Part shown: piece by piece, positions 51,985 to 58,104 of the stretch | Layout of the letters: each line of letters starts with the position of its first letter | Numbering within the stretch: the stretch's first letter is position 1 | Notes under the pieces: model-generated | The model's input: the letters and a program-made list of their open reading frames with translations, nothing else | What the model was told of the DNA's origin: nothing | The model's database searches: none | Assembly (NCBI GenBank): GCA_017961265.1 | Contig: JAGCXN010000012.1 | Location: forward strand, 1 to 58,104 | Direction: 5' to 3' | Source of the DNA: Bacteroidales bacterium | GTDB lineage: Bacteria; Bacteroidota; Bacteroidia; Bacteroidales; WCHB1-69 | Length of the DNA: 58,104 bases | Position numbers and translations under genes: made by a program

Positions 51985-53511
51985 ATGATCGTCAACAACA
52001 ACTACATCCGTGAGAGCGAGCGAGTGACGATGGAGACCGAACCGATCTCCTCCACCGACCTGATGGAGCGGGCCGCGGCCACGCTTACCGACCAACTGCT
52101 GAAAGACGTGCGCATCGGCGACGTGGAGCAGGTGCTGGTCTTCTGCGGCCCCGGCAACAACGGCGGCGACGGCCTCGTCATCGCACGCCTGCTGGCCTAC
52201 AGCCACCGCCCCGTCACCGTGGTGACCGCCTGCTTCTCCGGCGTCACCACCCCCGACTTCGACATCAACCTCCAGCGCATCCGACAGATGCAACAGAACT
52301 TCCCGAACCTTCAGTGCGTCTCGTTCGAGGAGTACAAGGAGAACCCCACCCGCGCCACGTTCGTCGTGGCCGTCGATGCCCTCTTCGGCATCGGGCTCTC
52401 CCGCCCCCTTTCGGGCGACTACGCCGAAGTGGTGGACTTCATCAACGCGCAGCAACATTACGTAGTGGCCGTCGATGTGCCCTCCGGGCTGTTCATCGAC
52501 CGCCACACGCCGAAGGAGGCGCCACGCATACGGGCACACCGCACCTACTCGTTCCAATGGCAGAAGTGGGCGTTCCTGCTCCCCGAAAACGCCGAGTTCG
52601 TCGGCACCGTCGGCATCCTTGACATCGGCCTGCGCCGCGTGGACGACAGCTTCGGCCGCTGCGGCGAATACCTGACAAAGGAGGATATGGCGCGCCTGCT
52701 GATCCCGCCGAAAAAGTACGCCCACAAAGGCAGCAACGGACACGGGCTGCTGGTCGCAGGCTCACGGCTGATGCCCGGCGCGGCCATCCTGAGCGCCACC
52801 GCCGCCCTCCGCAGCGGCATCGGCAAGGTGACGGTCCACACCACCGCGAACGTCGCCACCGCACTGCCCATCGCACTGCCGGAGGCCATCCTCGACATCG
52901 ACATCAACGACGAGTGCGTCTCTTGCTGCCACTGGGACGAGATTCCCGGCCTTACTGCCGTCGCCATCGGTCCCGGCATTGGACAGACGACGCTGAGCGC
53001 GGCCCTGCTGCGGGACCTCCTCTCCGACGTACACGCGCCAATCATCTTCGACGCAGACGCCCTCAACCTGTTGGCCAAGAACAAAACCCTGCTGGCCTAT
53101 CTTCCAGATAATTCAATCCTTACGCCGCATTTCAAGGAGTTTGAGCGGCTGGCCGGCGCCAGCGACAACGACTTCGATCGGGTGGAGCGTGCAAGCAACT
53201 TCGCGAAAAAGCATAACGTCATCGTGATTCTGAAGGGGGCAAACAGCGTCATCGCGATGCCCGACGGCAAGCGGTTCGTCAACCCGACGGGCAACCCTGG
53301 GATGGCGACGGCCGGCAGCGGCGACGTGCTGACGGGTGTGCTGCTCGCCCTCCTCGCCAAAGGATACGCACCGCAGCTGGCGGCCCTCCTCGGCAACTAC
53401 CTGCACGGCCTTGCCGGCGACTGCGCCCTGGAGACGGAATCGCCCGAAAGCCTCATCGCCAGCGACATTGCCAAGAATCTAGGGAAAGCAATTAAAAGGA
53501 TGCGGGAATAG
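51985..53511 (+). CDS. nnr: Bifunctional NAD(P)H-hydrate epimerase / ADP-dependent dehydratase
   Basis: A 508-residue repair enzyme for hydrated NADH and NADPH. The epimerase half (about 1-215) has SSTDLMERAA and the phosphate-binding GPGNNGGDGL, with VDALFGIGLSRPL. The dehydratase half (about 225-505) is ribokinase-like: YAHKGSNGHGLLVAGS, FDADALNLLA, LTPHFKEFERL, and GNPGMATAGSGDVLTG with the catalytic aspartate. Both halves look intact. It has its own promoter and a structured leader, and converges on folC. Confidence 0.94.
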   Translation: MIVNNNYIRESERVTMETEPISSTDLMERAAATLTDQLLKDVRIGDVEQVLVFCGPGNNGGDGLVIARLLAYSHRPVTVVTACFSGVTTPDFDINLQRIRQMQQNFPNLQCVSFEEYKENPTRATFVVAVDALFGIGLSRPLSGDYAEVVDFINAQQHYVVAVDVPSGLFIDRHTPKEAPRIRAHRTYSFQWQKWAFLLPENAEFVGTVGILDIGLRRVDDSFGRCGEYLTKEDMARLLIPPKKYAHKGSNGHGLLVAGSRLMPGAAILSATAALRSGIGKVTVHTTANVATALPIALPEAILDIDINDECVSCCHWDEIPGLTAVAIGPGIGQTTLSAALLRDLLSDVHAPIIFDADALNLLAKNKTLLAYLPDNSILTPHFKEFERLAGASDNDFDRVERASNFAKKHNVIVILKGANSVIAMPDGKRFVNPTGNPGMATAGSGDVLTGVLLALLAKGYAPQLAALLGNYLHGLAGDCALETESPESLIASDIAKNLGKAIKRMRE

Positions 53512-53516
53512 GAGAA

Positions 53517-54818
53517 TTACCTTTCCTTGCCCGAAAGGAAATCCGCCACCACAAAGGTGCTGCCTCCAATATAGACCGCATCTTCAGGATCCGCCTCCGC
53601 CATTACAATACGGCAGGTTTCATAGACGCCTTTGTCACTACACCGCACGCTCAAACCGGCGGCCAGCATCTTGTCCGCAATCACCTGCGGATCCATCGCC
53701 CGCTCCACACTGGCACGCACTACCGTATAGTCGGCACGCTTCGGAAGCAGCGCAATGATACTGTCCACGTCCTTGTCACTGACAAAGCCAAGGATTACAT
53801 GTAACTTGCTACATTCCAATCGTTGCAGCTGGGAGGCGATGAAGGCGAAGCCACCGCTATTATGCCCTGTATCGCAAATGGTGAGAGGCTTTTCTGCCAC
53901 AACCTGCCACCGTCCCATAAGGTGCGTGTTTTTCAGGACATTTTCGATAGCTCTGACTATCAGTCGGTTCAATGCAGGATGATGGGGTTCACACACCTGT
54001 GCCGTCCGCACAAAAGTGGCGACGTTCTCCAACTGGCAGTCACCCGCCAACGGCAGCAGGATGTCCTCCCCTATCACGTCGCGTCCATCGGTGATGGTGA
54101 CATGGCGGACGACGGGATTTTCGGGCAAGAGCGTGCGTACGGTGATGTTTTCGGCAGTGTGGATCGGGGCCGAAAGTTCATCAGCACGCTTCCGATAGAC
54201 AGGCATCGTTTCGGGTTGCACCTTGCCAATGATGACGGGCGTATGAGGCTTGATGATACCCGCTTTCTCAAAAGCAATTTTCGCCAATGTATCACCCAAT
54301 AATTGCGTGTGTTCCAATGAGATATTGGTAATTACTGAAGCAATAGGTGAAATAATGTTGGTGGCATCCAACCGACCGCCCAGACCTACTTCAACAATGG
54401 CAATATCCACCTGCTCCTCTGCAAAATAATAGAAAGCCAATGCTGTTGTCATCTCAAAAAAGGAAGGCTCCAATTGCTGGAATTTGGGTTGGAATTTTTC
54501 AAAGAAACCAACTACCGCCTCCCGGGGAATCATCTCCCCGTTAATTTTGATACGCTCACGAAAATCAATAAGATGTGGCGATGTGTAAAGTCCCACTTTC
54601 ATCCCCATTTCTTGATAAAATGATGACAACAAATGGGTTACTGAACCTTTGCCATTCGTTCCAGCCACATGGATACACCGCAGCCTACGTTCAGGATTTC
54701 CGACAATAGCGGCAAGGTTTTCAATATTTTCAAGTCCCTCCTTGTATGCGCTGCTCCCCACCTTGTGGTACATCGGCAGCGCAGTGAAAATCTCGTTGAT
54801 AATGTCTGTATAAGTCAT
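53517..54818 (-). CDS. folC: Folylpolyglutamate synthase / dihydrofolate synthase
   Basis: 433 residues from the ATG at 54818; the longer frame runs into the deiminase gene. It is an ATP-dependent ligase of the Mur family that adds glutamate to (dihydro)folate. The P-loop is HVAGTNGKGSVTHLL (about 50-64). LYTSPHLIDFRERI and VEVGLGGRLDATN are further signatures, with TNISLEHTQLLGDTLAKIAFEKAG completing the ATP site. The C-terminal domain starts near residue 290 (CDTGHNSGGF). It lies 14 bases after the secreted deiminase gene, an unrelated function that probably shares its transcript. Confidence 0.93.
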   Translation of the reverse strand: MTYTDIINEIFTALPMYHKVGSSAYKEGLENIENLAAIVGNPERRLRCIHVAGTNGKGSVTHLLSSFYQEMGMKVGLYTSPHLIDFRERIKINGEMIPREAVVGFFEKFQPKFQQLEPSFFEMTTALAFYYFAEEQVDIAIVEVGLGGRLDATNIISPIASVITNISLEHTQLLGDTLAKIAFEKAGIIKPHTPVIIGKVQPETMPVYRKRADELSAPIHTAENITVRTLLPENPVVRHVTITDGRDVIGEDILLPLAGDCQLENVATFVRTAQVCEPHHPALNRLIVRAIENVLKNTHLMGRWQVVAEKPLTICDTGHNSGGFAFIASQLQRLECSKLHVILGFVSDKDVDSIIALLPKRADYTVVRASVERAMDPQVIADKMLAAGLSVRCSDKGVYETCRIVMAEADPEDAVYIGGSTFVVADFLSGKER

Positions 54819-54832
54819 TGGGAAAACCGGAG

Positions 54833-56584
54833 TTACTGTACCATCACCTTTTTCCGCACCACTTTGCCATTTTCGGTAATGATGGCAATGACGTAGGTGC
54901 CGGCAGGCCAGTTCGTGGCATTGACCGTCACGGTTTCCATACCCACAACTTCTTGATCCAAAATCATTTGTCCCATCGTATTGAAAACACGGAGTTCTTT
55001 GGCGTTGGGCGTGCATACGGTGAAGGTGCCGTGGGCGGGATTCGGGGCGACGGCGTATGCGGCTTCATTGAACGCCACGATTCCAGTAGTGTCATCGGGA
55101 TTTTCAGGATCATCCGGGTCATCAGGATCGTCCGGTGTGCCGGGGTTCGGATTCACGGCAACGGTGAAAATATGCGGGTCGGGGGCTCCGATGAACGGGT
55201 GTTTTTCGTAACGGCCTGACAAGTCAGCAGATGCGAGGTAATACTGCACCTCACAGGTGTCGGTGATACCCTCGATGGAACCCTGCCACGTCTTGCCGCC
55301 CGTCGGGTACATCTGGGAGGTGAGCCACTGCGTAGTGTCGCCCTCGCTGATAATCCGGTAGTGGATGCGGGTGGAGTCGGCGATGATGTTCTCGCCGCTG
55401 TAGGCCGTAAGATCAGCACTGAACGTAAACACGGAGTCGAAGGGCTGTGCCCCCAGCGTGGGATAGTGGACAATCCGCAGCATCCCCAAGTCGGCGATTT
55501 CGTGCGTGCGGCAGTGAAGAGCATCGGTATTCTCCCACGGAGCTGAAGATTTCTCCATAATTGGCACAATAGTGTATCCTGGCATTGCCTGACGATAGAC
55601 CTCAATGGCGTCATCATCATATGAAGCACCTGTCACAGGAACAAACACATGGTCGTTGAGAATCAAGCTGTTGGTATAAGGCGTACGGGCATTACTCACC
55701 GTGCTGCCGGGTTCGAAAACCCTGTAAACCTGATACTTGTTGCCCCACGAAGTAGTGGCATTGGCGAAATACGCCGCTACCTCCTCATACGCCTGATAGT
55801 TCGCAGCGCCTTGAGGCAGCTGCGCAATCAGCACCTTGTCCACATCCAAAAACTTGCCCCAGCAGTCGATATGGGCGATGTAGTCCCCCTGCGGATCAAT
55901 AGTTACGTGGTAGGTTTCGATGCCAAGATAGTCGTTCATCAACTGGCGGATTTCCGCCTCCGTCAAATTCGTATTTTCGTTGAATACGAGTTCATCGGAA
56001 GCCGACATTCCGTAGCCGTCGGTCATATAATTGCCGCCCGTGTGCACCAGCGGAAAATCGTAATGGTTGATATTGAGATAGTCCGCCATGATAGCCATGT
56101 GGGCATCGTCGTTCGGGCGGCTGGGACGGTTGTAGGTGAAGTCGGCCACGCCAAACTGATCGTTGCCGTCAATCACGAACCACGGGCCGAAGTCGCGAGT
56201 CCAGTAGCTGTCCACCGCACCCACCACAAAATTGACGTTATTCACATTCACCCCGTTCTGCTGCAACGTATTACGTATCTGATTCTGCTGGGAAGAATTC
56301 CTAATGGCTATCGTAACAGGCACGATGTCAGCCATTTGTGCAATCAAAGTATATGGAATGCCAAAACCATAAGATTGCGGATAGGCTATCAGCACGCCCT
56401 GCGCCCGCTCGAACTCCGCCACATTAACCACAGGTGCGGTCGGCGGCGTGCCTGTGCGCATCCTCTCGTACAATTCGTGCCAGCGAAGCACATCCTCCGC
56501 ACTCTTTTCATACACAGGACGTTCCTGCGCAAACATGACACTTGCCATCATCAGGACAAGTAAAGTGGTAACGATTTTTTTCAT
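54833..56584 (-). CDS. Secreted peptidylarginine-deiminase-like enzyme with T9SS sorting domain
   Basis: 583 residues from the ATG at 56584 (signal peptide to about VMFAQ). The deiminase domain (about 45-380) has all four catalytic residues of the guanidine-modifying fold: Asp131 (SYWTRDFGPW), His238 and Asp240 (HIDCWGKF) and Cys358 (DALHCRTHE). From memory, these sit within a few residues of the P. gingivalis PPAD numbering (D130, H236, D238, C351). TGGNYMTDGYG and PYTNSLILN also match PPAD. An Ig-like domain (381-476), an Asp/Pro repeat linker (478-500) and a type A T9SS sorting domain (about 510-583) follow. PPAD's substrate arginines 152/154 correspond to Arg153 and Arg156 here, with one inserted Ser. 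Citrullination of C-terminal arginines is likely; agmatine deimination is the alternative. Confidence 0.88.
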   Translation of the reverse strand: MKKIVTTLLVLMMASVMFAQERPVYEKSAEDVLRWHELYERMRTGTPPTAPVVNVAEFERAQGVLIAYPQSYGFGIPYTLIAQMADIVPVTIAIRNSSQQNQIRNTLQQNGVNVNNVNFVVGAVDSYWTRDFGPWFVIDGNDQFGVADFTYNRPSRPNDDAHMAIMADYLNINHYDFPLVHTGGNYMTDGYGMSASDELVFNENTNLTEAEIRQLMNDYLGIETYHVTIDPQGDYIAHIDCWGKFLDVDKVLIAQLPQGAANYQAYEEVAAYFANATTSWGNKYQVYRVFEPGSTVSNARTPYTNSLILNDHVFVPVTGASYDDDAIEVYRQAMPGYTIVPIMEKSSAPWENTDALHCRTHEIADLGMLRIVHYPTLGAQPFDSVFTFSADLTAYSGENIIADSTRIHYRIISEGDTTQWLTSQMYPTGGKTWQGSIEGITDTCEVQYYLASADLSGRYEKHPFIGAPDPHIFTVAVNPNPGTPDDPDDPDDPENPDDTTGIVAFNEAAYAVAPNPAHGTFTVCTPNAKELRVFNTMGQMILDQEVVGMETVTVNATNWPAGTYVIAIITENGKVVRKKVMVQ

Positions 56585-56615
56585 TCTATAAAATTTGATA
56601 ATCATTCAAAAAAAA

Positions 56616-57482
56616 TTAACCGCGCCGTGCGAACAGGGCCGACAAAGCCGGCACGTAATCCTCATCGGTATAAAGTTGCGCCACATCAATGCCGGAGCGG
56701 CGGAAAACGTCCAAATTGGTGTCTGTCAATTTCTTCCACCATTGTGCGTAACTGTCGCGCACTTTGGGTGACGAAGTGTCGGCCCAGAAACGTTTGCCTG
56801 TTTCCGGATCCATCAGTTCCAGCAGGCCCAGATTGGGGATGGCGGCCTCACCCTTGTCCGAAATCTGGAGCGCCACGATGTCGTGCCGGTTCGCCGCAAT
56901 CTTCAGCGCCTGCTCGAAATCGCCCCCGACAAAGTCGGAGATGACGAAGGCCGTGCATTTCTTCTTGATGGCGTTGGTGAAATACCTGAGAGCTTCGGAA
57001 AGGTTGGTCTGCCGCTGCGACGGTGTATAAGTCAGTAATTCTCTGATAATACGCAGGATGTGGCTCTTACCTTTCGCAGGCGGGATGAACTTCTCGACGG
57101 TATCGCTGAAAAAGATCACACCCACCTTGTCGTTGTTGGTGATGGCGGAAAACGAGAGGACGGCGGCCAGCTCGGTGATGAGGTCGGTCTTGAACTGCTT
57201 GCGGGTGCCGAACAGGTTGGAGCCGCTCACGTCGATGAGCAGCATCACGGTCATCTCACGCTCCTCATTGAAAATCTTGACAAACGGGGCATTGAAACGG
57301 GCGGTCACGTTCCAGTCGATGAAGCGGACATCGTCACCGTAGTTGTACTGGCGCACCTCGCTGAAGGCCATACCGCGCCCCTTGAACGCGCTCTTGTACT
57401 GTCCCGCAAAAATCTGCTGGGTCAGCGCCCGCGTCCGAATCTCAATCCGGCGCACTTTCTTTATCAGTTCAGAGGGTTCCAT
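56616..57482 (-). CDS. DUF58 domain protein (MoxR partner)
   Basis: A 288-residue cytoplasmic protein with the DUF58 signature GRGMAFSEVRQYNYGDDVRFIDW (about 36-58). A vWA-like fold follows, with the MIDAS motif D-V-S-G-S at 84-88 (LLIDVSGSN). NKVGVIFFSD and FVISDFVGG complete that fold. It acts with the MoxR AAA ATPase encoded just upstream, probably as a chaperone pair for envelope or metal-enzyme proteins. The gap to moxR is 235 bases of mosaic repeat, which is unusual for this pair. The deiminase gene follows after 31 bases. Confidence 0.88.
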   Translation of the reverse strand: MEPSELIKKVRRIEIRTRALTQQIFAGQYKSAFKGRGMAFSEVRQYNYGDDVRFIDWNVTARFNAPFVKIFNEEREMTVMLLIDVSGSNLFGTRKQFKTDLITELAAVLSFSAITNNDKVGVIFFSDTVEKFIPPAKGKSHILRIIRELLTYTPSQRQTNLSEALRYFTNAIKKKCTAFVISDFVGGDFEQALKIAANRHDIVALQISDKGEAAIPNLGLLELMDPETGKRFWADTSSPKVRDSYAQWWKKLTDTNLDVFRRSGIDVAQLYTDEDYVPALSALFARRG

Positions 57483-57490
57483 TTCAGTTG

Positions 57491-57717
57491 CAAGTTTATC
57501 AAGTTTGTCAAGTTAAAAGTTGAGAGTTAAGGGGGCTTTTGGTAGAGCCGTCATATTATGGCGGCTAATCGGCGATTTCGTAAAAGGTAAAAGGTGATAG
57601 GTAAAAGGTAATAGGTATTAGATGGGCGGTGTGAAGAGGGGTTGTGCGTTGGGAACTTCCTACTTATTACCTCCTACTTTTTACTCCATAATTTTTCATT
57701 TCTCCGTTTTCCGTTCC
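57491..57717. repeat. Mosaic intergenic repeat with long imperfect hairpin (copy 2)
   Basis: CAAGTTTATCAAGTTTGTCAAGTT is followed by AAAAGTTGAGAGTTAA and the palindrome GGTAGAGCCGTCATA-T-TATGGCGG (57541-57564). Next come GTAAAAGGTGATAGG-type repeats (57581-57620), the core AAGAGGGGTTGTGCGTTGG and a complementary CCTACTTATTACC arm (57658-57686). TTTTTCATTTCTCCG ends it. It fills the whole moxR-DUF58 gap. Confidence 0.75.
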
Positions 57718-58104
57718 TTACGGCACGACGACGGTGTTCAGCACTTCATTGATGATGTCGGTGCTTTGGACGTTTTCGGCTTCGGCTTCGTAGGTGAGGC
57801 CGATGCGGTGGCGCAGCACGTCGTAGGCGACGGCGCGGACATCCTCGGGGATGACGTAGCCGCGGCGTTTGATGAAGGCATAGGCCTGTGCGGCGAGGGC
57901 CAGGTTGATGGTGGCACGCGGTGACGCACCGTAGCTGATCATCGTCTGGAACTTGCCCAAGCCGTACTCCTCGGGGTAGCGGGTGGCAAAGACGATGGAG
58001 GTGATGTACTGCTCGATTTTCTCGTCCACATACACCTCACGGACGATGGAGCGAGCCTTGATAATGTCCTGCGGGTCGAGGATGGTGCGGGTGGTGGGGA
58101 ATTC
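57718..58104 (-). CDS. MoxR-family AAA ATPase, C-terminal part (cut by the window edge)
   Basis: Only the last 128 codons are present; the frame is open to the window edge at 58104, so the 5' part lies outside. What remains is the AAA lid of the MoxR family: TTRTILDPQDIIKARSIV, EQYITSIVFATR, then YGASPRATINLALAAQAYAF and GYVIPEDVRAVAYDVLRHRI, ending EVLNTVVVP. A GTG at 58035 is internal, not the start. MoxR ATPases work with DUF58 and vWA proteins as chaperones; DUF58 follows, after a repeat. Confidence 0.92.
   Translation of the reverse strand, partial: EFPTTRTILDPQDIIKARSIVREVYVDEKIEQYITSIVFATRYPEEYGLGKFQTMISYGASPRATINLALAAQAYAFIKRRGYVIPEDVRAVAYDVLRHRIGLTYEAEAENVQSTDIINEVLNTVVVP

Noticed and set aside
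54819..55016. N-terminal extension of folC
   Set aside because: It runs antiparallel in sense to nothing useful and overlaps the sorting domain of the deiminase on the same strand in another frame. The folC fold begins at the ATG 54818.
54833..56584. Simple cytosolic agmatine deiminase
   Set aside because: The signal peptide, Ig-like domain and T9SS sorting domain, and the PPAD-type motifs, argue for an exported protein-modifying enzyme.

Overview
The window is chromosomal DNA from a member of the Bacteroidota, most probably an uncultured Bacteroidales lineage. The evidence is consistent throughout. Promoters are of the Bacteroidota type (TAnnTTTG near -7, usually without Shine-Dalgarno sequences). 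There are two TonB-dependent receptors, surface lipoproteins with DUF5689 domains, a GSCFA protein, a Porin_10-type putative porin, and a secreted enzyme ending in a type IX secretion (T9SS) sorting domain. Housekeeping genes have GC-rich third codon positions. A minority of genes (PIN module, MNT/HEPN, pentapeptide protein, several secreted proteins of unknown function) are clearly AT-richer. No phage, insertion sequence, integrase or CRISPR array was seen.

Layout, left to right. Positions 1-3531 hold a structured repeat region, a vWA membrane protein with a DUF4159 partner, and the RNase P RNA gene. Positions 3609-8796 (minus) hold a TonB-dependent receptor, then an outer-membrane porin-like protein co-transcribed with an inner-membrane gate-type transporter. 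Positions 9123-11111 hold tRNA-Leu(GAG), and MltF with a lipoprotein. Positions 11210-15751 (plus) hold pth, two outer-membrane barrel proteins and an O-antigen-ligase-like protein. Positions 15711-17379 (minus) hold an ECF sigma factor, a secreted protein of six 18-residue repeats, and a PIN toxin with its antitoxin. Positions 17568-20792 (plus) hold a carboxyltransferase-type protein, thioredoxin reductase and a small membrane HExxH protein. Positions 20895-28205 (plus) form one tight run: TonB-dependent receptor, two DUF5689 lipoproteins, ribBA and apbE. Positions 28209-31697 hold a YbjQ protein, a secreted protein of unknown function, and a radical-SAM/DUF4130 DNA-repair pair. Positions 31729-39733 (minus) hold DUF389, CreD, a barrel protein, an M48 protease and two secreted proteins of unknown function. 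Positions 40019-42334 (plus) hold aquaporin, tsaB and a universal stress protein. Positions 42341-47468 (minus) hold GSCFA, deoxynucleoside kinase, folK, a zinc metallopeptidase and the tonB/exbD/exbB energising module. Positions 47662-50235 hold ftsK. Positions 50312-51805 (minus) hold a pentapeptide protein and a frameshifted HEPN gene with its MNT partner. Positions 51985-53511 hold the NAD(P)HX repair enzyme nnr. Positions 53517-58104 (minus) hold folC, a secreted peptidylarginine-deiminase-like enzyme, DUF58 and the 3' part of a MoxR ATPase.

The most notable items are these. (1) A close relative, by motif comparison, of the Porphyromonas gingivalis peptidylarginine deiminase with a T9SS tail. 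(2) A secreted six-repeat protein directly downstream of a PIN toxin module. (3) An oxaloacetate-decarboxylase-like protein whose biotinyl domain lacks the biotin lysine. (4) A run coupling a TonB receptor and two surface lipoproteins to riboflavin synthesis and protein flavinylation. (5) Several families of structured intergenic repeats, some with compensatory stem changes. All family assignments rest on reading motifs by eye; no database search was possible.
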